The notes under the pieces are model-generated. The model saw only the letters and a list, made by a program, of their open reading frames with translations. It had not been told where the DNA came from and did no database searches. A program made the translations under genes and the position numbers. Shown here piece by piece: positions 37,383-46,768 of a DNA stretch of 64,000 bases; the stretch's first letter is position 1, and the number at the start of each line of letters is the position of its first letter. Source of the DNA: Photorhabdus luminescens subsp. luminescens (GTDB lineage: Bacteria > Pseudomonadota > Gammaproteobacteria > Enterobacterales > Enterobacteriaceae). Location of the stretch: assembly GCF_001083805.1 (NCBI RefSeq), contig NZ_JXSK01000003.1, positions 124,001-188,000 of the forward strand. Direction: 5' to 3'.

Positions 37383-37412
37383 TGCACGTATGAATAATCC
37401 GGGAAATGGTTC

Positions 37413-40247
37413 ATGGATAACATCGAAGTTCGGGGCGCACGTACCCACAATCTCAAAAATATCAATCTGATAATTCCCCGAGACAAGCTGATCGTTATCA
37501 CGGGCTTGTCCGGCTCAGGTAAGTCTTCTCTGGCATTTGATACGCTTTATGCCGAGGGACAGCGTCGTTATGTGGAATCGCTTTCAGCTTATGCGCGCCA
37601 ATTTCTGTCACTGATGGAGAAACCCGATGTTGACCATATTGAAGGATTATCCCCGGCCATTTCCATCGAGCAAAAATCTACTTCCCATAATCCACGTTCA
37701 ACCGTGGGGACTATTACCGAAATTCATGATTATCTACGTTTGCTGTTTGCCCGCGTAGGTGAACCACGTTGCCCAGAGCACGATGTTCCATTGGCGGCAC
37801 AGACGGTTAGTCAAATGGTAGATAATGTGCTAACACTGCCAGAAGGCCATCGTCTGATGTTGCTGGCGCCGATCGTCAAAGAGCGAAAAGGCGAGCATAC
37901 TAAATTGTTGGATAATCTGGCGGCACAAGGTTATATCCGCGCTCGTATTGATGGTGAAGTCTGTGATCTATCTGATCCACCAAGGCTAGAATTACAGAAA
38001 AAACATACCATTGAAGTCGTTATTGATCGCTTTAAAGTTCGCGCCGATCTGGCGCAACGTCTGGCGGAATCTTTTGAAACAGCGCTGGAACTTTCAGGCG
38101 GTACCGCTATTGTCGCCAATATCGATGATAATACAGCCGAAGAGCTGATTTTCTCTGCTAACTTTGCGTGTCCTGCATGTGGCTATAGCATGAGTGAGCT
38201 GGAACCTCGCCTGTTCTCTTTTAATAATCCAGCCGGGGCTTGCCCAACTTGTGATGGTTTAGGTATTCAGCAATTTTTTGATCCTGATAGAGTCATTCAG
38301 AATGGTGATATCTCTCTAGCCGGTGGAGCAATTCGTGGCTGGGATCGTCGTAATTTCTACTATTTCCAAATGCTGTGTTCATTGGCGGAACATTATAAAT
38401 TCGATATCGAAGCTCCCTTTAATTCCCTTAGCGCCAATATTCAGAAAGTGGTGTTGTACGGTTCCGGTAAACAATCCATCGAATTTAAATACATCAATGA
38501 CCGTGGCGATACCACGGTACGCCACCATCCGTTCGAAGGTGTACTGCATAATATGGAACGCCGTTATAAAGAGACGGAATCCACCGCCGTTCGGGAGGAA
38601 CTGGCAAAATATATTAGTAATCGCTCGTGTATTTCCTGCCACGGAACCCGCTTACGTAAAGAAGCCCGTTACGTATTTATTGAGAATACCACTCTGCCGG
38701 AGATCTCAGATTTCAGTATCGGCCATGCAATGGATTTCTTTCAAAACATTAAACTCAGTGGTCAACGTGCGCAAATTGCTGAAAAAGTATTGAAAGAGAT
38801 CCGCGACCGTCTGAAATTCCTGGTTAATGTCGGTCTGAATTATCTGACTCTCTCTCGTTCTGCCGAAACTCTGTCCGGCGGCGAAGCTCAACGTATCCGC
38901 CTTGCCAGCCAGATTGGCGCAGGTTTAGTGGGCGTGATGTATGTACTTGATGAACCTTCTATCGGGTTGCACCAGCGGGATAATGAACGCCTGCTGGAAA
39001 CGCTAATCCACTTGCGCAATCTGGGAAATACCGTGATTGTGGTTGAACATGATGAGGACGCCATCCGGGCTGCCGACCATATCATTGATATCGGCCCCGG
39101 CGCAGGTGTGCATGGCGGTGAAATCGTCGCGGAAGGCACAGTTAAAGACATTATGGTGAGCAAAGCGTCACTGACAGGTCAATTTCTGAGTGGCAAACGG
39201 GAAATTGCCATCCCAGAAAAGCGTATCCCGGCTGATCCGAAAAAAGTGCTGAAACTGATCGGAGCGAAAGGCAATAACCTGAAAAATGTGACGTTCAATC
39301 TGCCGGTTGGGTTATTTACTTGTATTACCGGGGTTTCTGGTTCCGGTAAATCGACGCTAATCAATGATACCCTGTTCCCCATTGCCCAACGTCAGTTAAA
39401 TGGCGCGACCAATATCACCCCTGCACCTTATATCGATATTCAAGGGTTAGAGCACTTCGATAAAGTGATTGATATTGACCAGAGCCCGATTGGCCGAACT
39501 CCCCGCTCTAACCCGGCAACTTATACCGGCGTATTCACACCCGTCCGTGAATTATTCGCTGGCGTACCTGAATCACGCGCCCGCGGTTATACACCCGGAC
39601 GATTCAGTTTTAACGTCAAAGGTGGGCGCTGTGAAGCTTGCCAAGGTGATGGCGTTATTAAGGTAGAAATGCACTTCTTGCCTGATATTTATGTCCCTTG
39701 TGATCAGTGCAAAGGTAAGCGTTATAACCGTGAAACACTGGAAGTAAAATATAAGGGCAAGAATATCAATGAAGTATTGAATATGACGATCGAAGAAGCT
39801 CGTGAATTCTTTGATGCGGTTCCTGCTCTGGCCCGTAAACTACAAACTCTCATGGACGTTGGTCTTTCTTACATCCGTCTGGGTCAGTCAGCAACAACGT
39901 TATCAGGCGGTGAAGCGCAGCGAGTAAAACTGGCACGCGAACTATCCAAACGCGGCACTGGGCAGACGTTATATATTCTCGATGAGCCAACAACAGGTTT
40001 GCATTTTGCTGATATTCAGCAGCTATTAGCGGTTCTGCATCAATTACGCGATCAAGGGAATACCATTGTGGTTATTGAACATAACCTTGATGTGATTAAA
40101 ACCGCTGATTGGATCGTGGATCTTGGCCCAGAAGGAGGTAGCGGCGGCGGCGAAATCCTGATTTCTGGTACACCAGAAGAGGTTGCCGAATGTGAGACAT
40201 CACATACTGCGCGTTTCCTGAAACCGATATTGAAAAAAGAAGCATAA
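37413..40247 (+). CDS. uvrA: excinuclease ABC subunit A
   Basis: 944 residues, near the usual 940. Two ABC modules: first Walker [10 protein letters not shown] near residue 31, second GVSGSGKST near 640, signatures [12 protein letters not shown] and [12 protein letters not shown]. Zinc fingers [12 protein letters not shown] ... CPTCDG and CEACQGDG ... CDQCKGK are intact. Damage recognition in nucleotide excision repair with UvrB and UvrC. An SOS box precedes it; a stem-loop terminator follows. Confidence 0.98.
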   Translation: MDNIEVRGARTHNLKNINLIIPRDKLIVITGLSGSGKSSLAFDTLYAEGQRRYVESLSAYARQFLSLMEKPDVDHIEGLSPAISIEQKSTSHNPRSTVGTITEIHDYLRLLFARVGEPRCPEHDVPLAAQTVSQMVDNVLTLPEGHRLMLLAPIVKERKGEHTKLLDNLAAQGYIRARIDGEVCDLSDPPRLELQKKHTIEVVIDRFKVRADLAQRLAESFETALELSGGTAIVANIDDNTAEELIFSANFACPACGYSMSELEPRLFSFNNPAGACPTCDGLGIQQFFDPDRVIQNGDISLAGGAIRGWDRRNFYYFQMLCSLAEHYKFDIEAPFNSLSANIQKVVLYGSGKQSIEFKYINDRGDTTVRHHPFEGVLHNMERRYKETESTAVREELAKYISNRSCISCHGTRLRKEARYVFIENTTLPEISDFSIGHAMDFFQNIKLSGQRAQIAEKVLKEIRDRLKFLVNVGLNYLTLSRSAETLSGGEAQRIRLASQIGAGLVGVMYVLDEPSIGLHQRDNERLLETLIHLRNLGNTVIVVEHDEDAIRAADHIIDIGPGAGVHGGEIVAEGTVKDIMVSKASLTGQFLSGKREIAIPEKRIPADPKKVLKLIGAKGNNLKNVTFNLPVGLFTCITGVSGSGKSTLINDTLFPIAQRQLNGATNITPAPYIDIQGLEHFDKVIDIDQSPIGRTPRSNPATYTGVFTPVRELFAGVPESRARGYTPGRFSFNVKGGRCEACQGDGVIKVEMHFLPDIYVPCDQCKGKRYNRETLEVKYKGKNINEVLNMTIEEAREFFDAVPALARKLQTLMDVGLSYIRLGQSATTLSGGEAQRVKLARELSKRGTGQTLYILDEPTTGLHFADIQQLLAVLHQLRDQGNTIVVIEHNLDVIKTADWIVDLGPEGGSGGGEILISGTPEEVAECETSHTARFLKPILKKEA

Positions 40248-40256
40248 TTCGCAAAC

Positions 40257-40282
40257 AAGGGGCAATTTAAGCCCCTTTATTT
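40257..40282 (+). terminator. uvrA terminator
   Basis: AAGGGGC (40257-40263), GCCCCTT (40271-40277), followed by TATTT. Confidence 0.75.
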
Positions 40283-40362
40283 CTGACGACGATTTCTCAA
40301 ACCTTTGAGGTAGAACCCCTTTAACCAACTAAGGATGGAACTTAAAGCATAACGCAGTTGTT

Positions 40363-41301
40363 TTACCCACGGCTTTCCCAATAATGGCAAGCAATTTTCG
40401 CTGCCAGTTCAGCGTTATTAAGTACTAACTGAATATTGGCAGATAGGCTATCACCCCCAGTTAACTCAGCCACTCTGGATAACAAAAACGGCGTACACGC
40501 TTTTCCATTTACTCTCTGTTCTATGGATTCGCGTACTGCCTGTTCGATAGCAGCGTTGATCTCCGCTTCCGGCATAGCGTATGGCTCAGGGATAGGATTG
40601 GCAATCACCAAACCGCCCTGTAATCCAGTATCCCATTTTACTGCCATCGCCTGAGCTATCTGTTCTGGAGAATCCAAACGAATATTGACGGGAAATGGAC
40701 TGGTACGACAGAAAAACGCCGGTAAAGAGTGAGTCTGATAGCCAATTAGTGGTACACCGTGAGTTTCAAGATATTCTGTTGTCAGGCCAAGATCCAGAAT
40801 GGATTTAGCGCCAGCACAGACTACCGCGACACTGGTTTTCGCTAACTCCTGTAAATCGGCAGAGATATCAAAAGTCTGTTCCGCGCCACGGTGCACACCA
40901 CCAATACCGCCGGTAGCGAAGATTCTAATCCCGGCCATTGCAGCAATAATCATGGTAGAAGCAACCGTCGTCGCGCCATTTTTTCCTGCCGCTATAACAA
41001 AGGGTAAATCACGACGACTAACTTTAGTTATCTTGTCACCTTCTCTACCTAAAAACTCTATTTCTTCATGCGACAGACCTGCTTTCATAATCCCATTGAT
41101 AATAGCAATTGTTGCAGGAACAGCGCCATTTTCCCTGATTTTCCGCTCAACTTGTCGCGCAGTGTTTACATTTTGCGGATAAGGCATTCCATGAGCAATA
41201 ATGGTAGATTCCAATGCCACAACTGGTCGGTTATTCGCTAAAGCCTCTGTAACTTCTGGGGAAATATCCAAATATTCATTGCTAATAGCATAATTTTTCA
41301 T
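40363..41301 (-). CDS. psuG: pseudouridine-5'-phosphate glycosidase
   Basis: 312 residues from ATG 41301 (MKNYAISNEYLDISPEV); the open frame upstream to 41409 belongs to psuK. Splits pseudouridine 5'-phosphate to uracil and ribose 5-phosphate, in pseudouridine salvage. Signatures: VALESTIIAHGMPYPQN, ATIAIINGIMKAG, VSRRDLPFVIA, GATTVASTM, FATGGIGGVHRGAE and DISADLQEL, typical of the PsuG (IndA) family. It overlaps the end of psuK by 20 bases, so both are made from one mRNA. Confidence 0.95.
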   Translation of the reverse strand: MKNYAISNEYLDISPEVTEALANNRPVVALESTIIAHGMPYPQNVNTARQVERKIRENGAVPATIAIINGIMKAGLSHEEIEFLGREGDKITKVSRRDLPFVIAAGKNGATTVASTMIIAAMAGIRIFATGGIGGVHRGAEQTFDISADLQELAKTSVAVVCAGAKSILDLGLTTEYLETHGVPLIGYQTHSLPAFFCRTSPFPVNIRLDSPEQIAQAMAVKWDTGLQGGLVIANPIPEPYAMPEAEINAAIEQAVRESIEQRVNGKACTPFLLSRVAELTGGDSLSANIQLVLNNAELAAKIACHYWESRG

Positions 41302-42391
41302 GAGATTGTAATTCCAACAGTTTTTGGACACTGCCATTTGACAGATTTGGATTATTGGTAAATTCACAAGAGAGCGTGAGTGCAGAGCACCCTTGGGCAA
41401 AGCGAACACTTTCTGCTAGTGTCATATTTTCTAGCCAGCAGTTCACCAGTCCAGCCATCATGGCATCTCCGGCGCCCGTTACATTGACAATCTTGATACT
41501 AACGGGAAGTGACCACCCCGCCACGCCATTACTTTCACTAAAGTAGACACCCTCTACGCCCATGCTGAGTACTAACCGCTGCACACCTTGATCGTGAAAC
41601 CACCGCGCCACTGCCGGAACATCGGTAAGTTGGGTAATTTTCATTCCACTCAGCGCTTCCGCTTCCAGACAATTAGGTTTTAAGGTGTGGATATAGGAAA
41701 GCCAGTTTTTAATCTTAGGTGCTTTAAATGCGGATACTGTATCCACAAATACCGGCACCGTTCCGGCATTAGTCAACAACCAAACCAAAGTTTCTTCAGA
41801 TAAATTGCAATCAATAACCAGTACGCCGGCGTGCTGAATAAGATCACAATGATTCGCTAACAACGATGGCGTCAGTTTTTCCAAAATATGCATGTCATTG
41901 ATGGCGACTAACATCTCACCACCGTCATCTAATAAGGAGACATATGTCGAGGTATTTTCACCATAAAGCTTATAGCAGTAGTCGATATTAACGCCTGCGC
42001 ATCTGGCCTGATCCAGTAAAGTGCTACCATAGAAATCATCGCCAACAACAGAAATAAGATGACATTCTTTACCTAATAACGTGATATTTTGGGCAATATT
42101 TCTGCCTACACCACCAGGGGTACATTTTATTTTTCCTGGGTTAGAATCTTGATAAATGAGTTTATTTGATGTATAACCGCAAACATCCATATTAATAGAG
42201 CCAACCGCTACTACATAATTGTGGTCAGATAAAATATAACCTTTCCCTTTTATATATCCCTTATTCATTAAATTCATAATATGACCAGCAACCCCCGAGC
42301 GACTTATACCTAAAACGTCGGCAATTTCCTGCTGTGGAATCAACGGATCTCGTCTCAGAAGTTGCAATATTTGTTTTTCCCGATTCGTCAT
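41282..42391 (-). CDS. psuK: pseudouridine kinase with N-terminal winged helix
   Basis: 369 residues from ATG 42391 (MTNREKQILQLLRRDP). Residues 1-55 form a winged helix-turn-helix (IPQQEIADVLGISRSGVAGHIMNLMNKGYIKGKG); the rest is a PfkB-type sugar kinase with GGVGRNIAQNI and the ATP/anion-hole motif NVTGAGDAMMAGL. It phosphorylates pseudouridine for PsuG. The fused DNA-binding domain suggests that the kinase itself senses substrate and regulates its operon, as in YeiC-like proteins; that is inference. Confidence 0.9.
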   Translation of the reverse strand: MTNREKQILQLLRRDPLIPQQEIADVLGISRSGVAGHIMNLMNKGYIKGKGYILSDHNYVVAVGSINMDVCGYTSNKLIYQDSNPGKIKCTPGGVGRNIAQNITLLGKECHLISVVGDDFYGSTLLDQARCAGVNIDYCYKLYGENTSTYVSLLDDGGEMLVAINDMHILEKLTPSLLANHCDLIQHAGVLVIDCNLSEETLVWLLTNAGTVPVFVDTVSAFKAPKIKNWLSYIHTLKPNCLEAEALSGMKITQLTDVPAVARWFHDQGVQRLVLSMGVEGVYFSESNGVAGWSLPVSIKIVNVTGAGDAMMAGLVNCWLENMTLAESVRFAQGCSALTLSCEFTNNPNLSNGSVQKLLELQSHEKLCY

Positions 42392-42397
42392 TTTTAG

Positions 42398-42430
42398 ACA
42401 CTTGTTTGTTCTTAAACACACGTTTGTTTT
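42398..42430. promoter_or_regulatory. tandem repeats upstream of psuK, possible operator
   Basis: ACACTTGTTTGTT (42398-42410) and ACACGTTTGTTTT (42418-42430), 20 bases apart, that is two helix turns, just before the psuK start on the minus strand. Candidate binding site for the winged helix of PsuK. Confidence 0.35.
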
Positions 42431-42867
42431 ATGTGTTAAAAGCAAAACAGTAAAGCGGGATTTTTTATTTTACAATGAAGTTGGGATAACGATCGTAAGA
42501 GTATATGACTGGATTACCAACACTATTTTATGTGATAACCATCAAGTTAAATCCTACTGGAATAACCCTTCCTCCAGCATATTAAGAATCGGCTAGTGTT
42601 TTATACTAGAAATAGATTTAATAAAACAAAGAAATAAGAAAAATCTTATTGGAAGCTAACAAATGTTTGGGTATACCTTGAAATGATGAAAATTACTTTT
42701 CGCCATCTGAAACATGTTTCATTAAAAAGTGATCTGTTTCACATTAAAAAATATACTTCATAGCCGAAAATATCCGCGAACAAATTATATATGCTGAGAT
42801 TAGAACAATTCTCACATTAAACTTCACCCTATAAGGAATAAATACAAATAGTTTAACGTTATTACGC
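42431..42867. other. intergenic region between psuK and hicAB
   Basis: AT-rich, no convincing frame of protein-like content. It holds the psuK promoter (minus strand) and leads into the hicAB operators. Confidence 0.3.
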
Positions 42868-42922
42868 TTATAAACAAAAATGCTTATAAACCTCTTGCTC
42901 ATATAAACAAAAATGTTTATAT
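42868..42922 (+). promoter_or_regulatory. twin hicAB operators
   Basis: Two near-palindromes, TTATAAACAAAAATGCTTATAA (42868-42889) and ATATAAACAAAAATGTTTATAT (42901-42922; perfect arms ATATAAACA/TGTTTATAT), 33 bases apart, directly before hicA. HicB antitoxins repress their promoter, so these are its likely binding sites. Confidence 0.65.
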
Positions 42923-42954
42923 TTATTTTCAAGTTAAACAAACAGGAGGAGGCA

Positions 42955-43131
42955 GTGAAGCAAAGCGAGTTTCGCCGGTGGCTTAAAGCTCAAGGAGCAG
43001 AATTTAAAGATGGGACTAACCATTTGAAAGTTTTCTTGAACGGTAAGCAAACCACGATGCCAAGGCACCCTAGTCAAGAAATCCCAGAACCTCTGAGGAA
43101 AGCAATATTAAAACAGCTAGGCATCAAATGA
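42955..43131 (+). CDS. hicA: HicA mRNA interferase toxin
   Basis: 58 residues from GTG 42955 after AGGAGGAGGCA; an upstream ATG at 42913 lies in the operator and is rejected. KQSEFRRWLKAQGAEFKDGTNHLKVF carries the dsRBD-like fold with the catalytic His in GTNHLK, and ends with the conserved PRHPSQEIPEPLRKAILKQL. It cleaves mRNA until HicB binds it. Close in sequence to E. coli HicA. Confidence 0.94.
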   Translation: MKQSEFRRWLKAQGAEFKDGTNHLKVFLNGKQTTMPRHPSQEIPEPLRKAILKQLGIK

Positions 43132-43181
43132 CAGACCGGCCCTAAGGGGCTGGTTACTCGCATAACTTCACTGAGTAAAAT

Positions 43182-43589
43182 ATGCGATACCCAGTAAAAT
43201 TCGAACATGACGAAACAGGTTGGGCTGTGATGTTCCCAGATATCCCAGAAGCCTTAACAGGCGGAGATACCAGAGAAGAAGCGTTAGCTATGGCACAGGA
43301 TGCTCTGATTACTGCGTTTGATTTCTACTTTGAAGACCGGCGCGAAATACCAACACCATCCACTGAAGGAGAAGCTTTTGTCGAAGTACCAGCCAGTATA
43401 GCGGCTAAAGTTTTACTGTTGAATACGATGCTTCAAACAAGAACAAGCAACGCAGAGCTTGCGCGGTTATTGGGAACCCGACCGCAAGAAATTCAACGTA
43501 TAGTGTCATTAGGTCATAGCACTAAAATTGACACCATCGCGAATGCGTTAAATGCCTTGGGAAAACATCTAGAACTTGTTGCCATTTAA
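43182..43589 (+). CDS. hicB: HicB antitoxin
   Basis: 135 residues. N-terminal partial RNase H-like fold (MRYPVKFEHDETGWAVMFPDIPEALTGGDTREEAL) that covers the toxin, and a C-terminal helix-turn-helix (TSNAELARLLGTRPQEIQRIVSL) for operator binding. 50 bases behind hicA; forms a complete type II module with it. Confidence 0.94.
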   Translation: MRYPVKFEHDETGWAVMFPDIPEALTGGDTREEALAMAQDALITAFDFYFEDRREIPTPSTEGEAFVEVPASIAAKVLLLNTMLQTRTSNAELARLLGTRPQEIQRIVSLGHSTKIDTIANALNALGKHLELVAI

Positions 43590-43664
43590 ACATCACCATC
43601 AAATAGTCTTAAACCTTGCCACAGCAAGGTTTAAGTACATGACTAAATTTAAATTACGGCCTCA

Positions 43665-43919
43665 CTACCATTTATCTCGATAGTCAAATGATATTTGATA
43701 CCAATATTTATCTGTTTCAATTTTATTTCTAAAATATGATTCAAGTGTTGGCACCCATTCTTTTTTTACATCGAATGCGCCATTATTAATATTATCTTCA
43801 ATAGGAAGCCCTAATTTTTCTATTACTGAACCATCATCTCCTAGATCTCTAGAATATTCCTCACCAATAAACTCTTCCTTTTTTATATTAAACCACGCAA
43901 TGTTTAACTTTAATCCCAT
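43665..43919 (-). CDS. colicin E3/cloacin-type immunity protein, orphan
   Basis: 84 residues, the length of ImmE3. MGLKLNIAWFNIKKEEFIGEEYSRDLGDDGS, LGLPIEDNINNGAFDVKKEWVP and the ending ISFDYRDKW track the colicin E3 and cloacin DF13 immunity proteins almost position by position (known ImmE3 begins MGLKLDLTWFDK). Such proteins neutralise the 16S rRNA-cutting domain of their bacteriocin. No E3-type nuclease gene is upstream; only a short coding-like frame without recognised motif overlaps its start. It may protect against bacteriocins of kin strains, or be the last piece of a lost toxin locus. Confidence 0.88.
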   Translation of the reverse strand: MGLKLNIAWFNIKKEEFIGEEYSRDLGDDGSVIEKLGLPIEDNINNGAFDVKKEWVPTLESYFRNKIETDKYWYQISFDYRDKW

Positions 43920-44012
43920 AACTTACCTTATAAAAATTTTTTAATGCTACGTCATGATCATCCTCTGCTAATGACTCACCTGTTTTATTAAACAAAAAGT
44001 ACACATTAATAC

Positions 44013-44103
44013 TATAAATAAGATTCCAAAATAGTGCTACGCCTTATACCACTCACAACTCTATATATACAATGGGTTGAATAGGACTATGTGTAGCAGA
44101 GTT
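44013..44103 (-). repeat. 91-bp dispersed repeat, copy 1
   Basis: The reverse complement matches 54251-54343 closely (about 85-90% by eye), including TTCAACCCATTGT, GAGTGGTATAAG and CTATTTTGGAATCTTATTT. Not an ERIC or IS end. Confidence 0.75.
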
Positions 44104-44159
44104 ACGAAACGTTATTTATAAACACAGACAATTAAAGTAGAAACAGATCGATCTCAAGT

Positions 44160-44179
44160 AACAATGATTATCATTATTT
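44160..44179. promoter_or_regulatory. Fur-box-like site
   Basis: Core ATGATTATCATT at 44164-44175 within AACAATGATTATCATTATTT, close to the 19-bp Fur consensus GATAATGATAATCATTATC. On the minus strand it would control transcription toward the orphan immunity gene; no plus-strand gene starts nearby. Confidence 0.5.
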
Positions 44180-44297
44180 ATGTAATAGTAAACGCTATTT
44201 AAGATTAGTGATATCAGTTACTAGTTTCACTAATAATTGCGAGCTGAAAAAACATAAGAATAAAAACATTAAAAATAAATTAATTGAAGCATAAAGC

Positions 44298-44322
44298 AAG
44301 CGCACCATATTATGGGGCGCTT
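44298..44322 (-). terminator. probable tyrB terminator
   Basis: AAGCGCACCATA/TATGGGGCGCTT forms an imperfect stem; on the minus strand it follows tyrB by about 80 bases and leads into GCTTTAT. The T-tract is weak. Confidence 0.4.
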
Positions 44323-44399
44323 CTAAGAAGGGATATACTGCTATTCTACAAAATTGTCGATCATTATCATCAATAGCAGATTATTTATATTAGAATCCA

Positions 44400-45596
44400 T
44401 TATTTATTTACCGCCGCAAATGTCTCAGCAATACGTGCCACATTACGATGGTTAACACCTGCCATGCAGACTCGGCCATTACCGACCAGATAAACAGCGA
44501 ATTCTTGACGCAAGCGATCCACCTGTTTCTGGCTAAAACCGGTATAGCTGAACATCCCGCGCTGTTTCATAAAATACTCAAAGTTTTTCTCTGGTAATGC
44601 TGTTTTCAGAGCATCCACCAGCACCGTGCGCATTTCCAAAATACGCAAGCGCATATGTTCAACTTCTGTCAACCATTGTGCCTTCAAAGCAGGATCAGTC
44701 AGTACTTTCGCCACAACCTGCGCGCCAAAATTCGGTGGGGTAGAGTAGACGCGACGTACACCCGCTTTTAACTGCCCAAATACCCGCTCTTTGGTCTGTT
44801 CATCATCACAGATGACAGACAAGCCACCCACACGCTCACCATACATAGAAAATATCTTGGAGAAAGAGTTACTCACCAGACAAGGCAAACCGGCTGTCGC
44901 CATAGCACGAATGGCATAAGCATCTTTTTCCATACCATCCCCAAACCCCTGATAAGCAATATCAAGGAATGGCAGTAATTCTCTCTCTTTAACAATCTGA
45001 ACAACTTGATCCCATTGATCATAGGTCAGATCCGATCCGGTTGGGTTATGGCAACAAGGGTGCATCACAATAATGCTTTTTGCCGGCAACTTCCTGAATG
45101 TTTCCAGCATTTCATTGAATTTTACCCCTTTAGTCTGGGTATCAAAATAAGGGTAATAATTCACCTTGATACCAGCCCCCGCAAAAATAGCGGCGTGGTT
45201 TTCCCAAGTTGGATCACTGCACCACACTTCTGAATCAGGGAAATAACGACGCAGAAAATCAGCACCAATTTTAAGGGCGCCAGAACCGCCCAATGATTGA
45301 ATCGTTGCCACTATCCGCTGTTTCAACACCGGATGATCTTTACCAAATAACAGTTCCTGAACCGCAAGACGATATGATTCCAATCCCTCCATCGGCAGAT
45401 AAAGAGAAGCCGTCTGTGACAACGCTCTAAGTTGTTCTTCTGCGGTAGCCACTGCCTGCAATTGCGGAGTCACACCCTGCTCATCGTAATACAGCCCGAT
45501 ACTCAGATTAATTTTTTCCGCACGAGGATCTTTTGTAAACTCTTCCGCCATCGAAAGAATAGGATCACCAGCATAAACATCAACATTCTGGAACAT
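44400..45596 (-). CDS. tyrB: aromatic amino acid aminotransferase
   Basis: 398 residues. Class I PLP aminotransferase that makes tyrosine and phenylalanine (and leucine) from their keto acids. [18 protein letters not shown] contains the PLP lysine; [24 protein letters not shown] and the C-terminal [15 protein letters not shown] are family marks. It lies next to alr and dnaB as in E. coli, where the order is dnaB-alr-tyrB; all three run on the minus strand here. Confidence 0.95.
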   Translation of the reverse strand: MFQNVDVYAGDPILSMAEEFTKDPRAEKINLSIGLYYDEQGVTPQLQAVATAEEQLRALSQTASLYLPMEGLESYRLAVQELLFGKDHPVLKQRIVATIQSLGGSGALKIGADFLRRYFPDSEVWCSDPTWENHAAIFAGAGIKVNYYPYFDTQTKGVKFNEMLETFRKLPAKSIIVMHPCCHNPTGSDLTYDQWDQVVQIVKERELLPFLDIAYQGFGDGMEKDAYAIRAMATAGLPCLVSNSFSKIFSMYGERVGGLSVICDDEQTKERVFGQLKAGVRRVYSTPPNFGAQVVAKVLTDPALKAQWLTEVEHMRLRILEMRTVLVDALKTALPEKNFEYFMKQRGMFSYTGFSQKQVDRLRQEFAVYLVGNGRVCMAGVNHRNVARIAETFAAVNK

Positions 45597-45649
45597 CAGG
45601 CTCTACTCCTTATCAATCTGTTAATTAATAAACAATATAACCTACAACA

Positions 45650-46729
45650 TCATTCGTCCAGGTATTCCATCACCACTCTGGAAGTGAGTTTGGTCACCAG
45701 TTCATAAGTAATGATACCAGTGCATTCAGCAATCCGTTCCACTGGCAGCACATCTCCCCAGAGCACCACTTCATCACCCACTTTATCTGTCGCATCTGGA
45801 CCTAAATCAACAGAAATCATGTCCATTGAGACACGACCAGCAATCGGCACTTCACGGCCATTAATATGTATTGGCGTTCCCGAAGGCGCACTACGCGGAT
45901 AACCATCACCATAACCAATAGCTACAACACCAAGATAAGTATCACGTTCACTGACCCAAATCCCACCATAGCCAACCGACTCACCAGCTTTATGCTTACG
46001 AACAGCAATTAAGCTCGACTTTAAGGTCATTGCTGGGATCAGGTTAAAATCCGTGGCTGTTTTATCAGACAATGGCGATACACCATACATTATCAGCCCG
46101 GGACGCACCCAATCTTGATGGACTTCCGGCCACAACAGGATACCTCCCGATGCATCAATGGATTTTTCTCCCGGTTTGCCAGCACAGAAAGCCTGAAAAC
46201 AGGCTATCTGCTGGCAAGTGGTATCTACCGCTGGCTCATCAGCTCTGCCAAAATGGCTGACAATATTGACGGGCTGTTGCACATTTTTACAACGACTTAG
46301 CCGTTGATAAAATTCTTCGGCATCTTCCGGCCTCACACCTAAACGATGCATCCCGCTATCCAATTTCATCCATACTTTTACCGGATGAGATAATTTAGCC
46401 TGTTCCAGCGCTTCCAACTGTTCAATGCTGTGAACCACGGTTTCAATATGGTTAGCAACCAGTACTGGCAAATCAGCCGCACCAAAGCATCCTTCCAATA
46501 ACAGAATCGGTTTGACGATACCACCATGACGCAACGTCAATGCTTCACCAATTCGCGCTACACCGAAACAATCGGCATCTTCCAGCGTATGTGCTGTCTC
46601 CAGTAAACCGTGGCCATAAGCGTTTGCTTTCACAACTGCAATCAGATTGCTTTTAGGGGCGATCTCCCTTACCCGTTGCAAGTTATGTCGCAGAGCGCGG
46701 CGGTCAATAACTGCGGTTGCCGCTTTCAT
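45650..46729 (-). CDS. alr: alanine racemase
   Basis: 359 residues. Fold-type III PLP enzyme producing D-alanine for peptidoglycan. PLP lysine in [11 protein letters not shown] (Lys34), catalytic Tyr in [11 protein letters not shown], substrate Arg in GMHRLGVRP, and [10 protein letters not shown] near the C-terminus. Follows dnaB by about 40 bases. Confidence 0.97.
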   Translation of the reverse strand: MKAATAVIDRRALRHNLQRVREIAPKSNLIAVVKANAYGHGLLETAHTLEDADCFGVARIGEALTLRHGGIVKPILLLEGCFGAADLPVLVANHIETVVHSIEQLEALEQAKLSHPVKVWMKLDSGMHRLGVRPEDAEEFYQRLSRCKNVQQPVNIVSHFGRADEPAVDTTCQQIACFQAFCAGKPGEKSIDASGGILLWPEVHQDWVRPGLIMYGVSPLSDKTATDFNLIPAMTLKSSLIAVRKHKAGESVGYGGIWVSERDTYLGVVAIGYGDGYPRSAPSGTPIHINGREVPIAGRVSMDMISVDLGPDATDKVGDEVVLWGDVLPVERIAECTGIITYELVTKLTSRVVMEYLDE

Positions 46730-46768
46730 TCTATTCCTTAAATTTATTGATTCTTTGGTGGTTAATAC

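Larger units (their letters stand above)
43920..44297. other. intergenic region upstream of the orphan immunity gene
   Basis: On the minus strand a frame of about 50 codons (GVALFWNLIYS, then GESLAEDDHDVALKNFYKV) runs into the immunity gene in another reading frame; it cannot be assigned and might be the tail of a lost gene. The interval also contains a dispersed repeat (44013-44103) and a Fur-box-like site. No complete gene. Confidence 0.4.

Noticed and set aside
42868-42922. CRISPR-like repeats
   Set aside because: Only two AT-rich palindromes with 11 bases between them, directly before hicA; they are operators.
43888-44046. Truncated colicin nuclease domain upstream of the immunity gene
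   Set aside because: The short frame does not resemble the E3/cloacin catalytic domain; half of it lies in a dispersed repeat.
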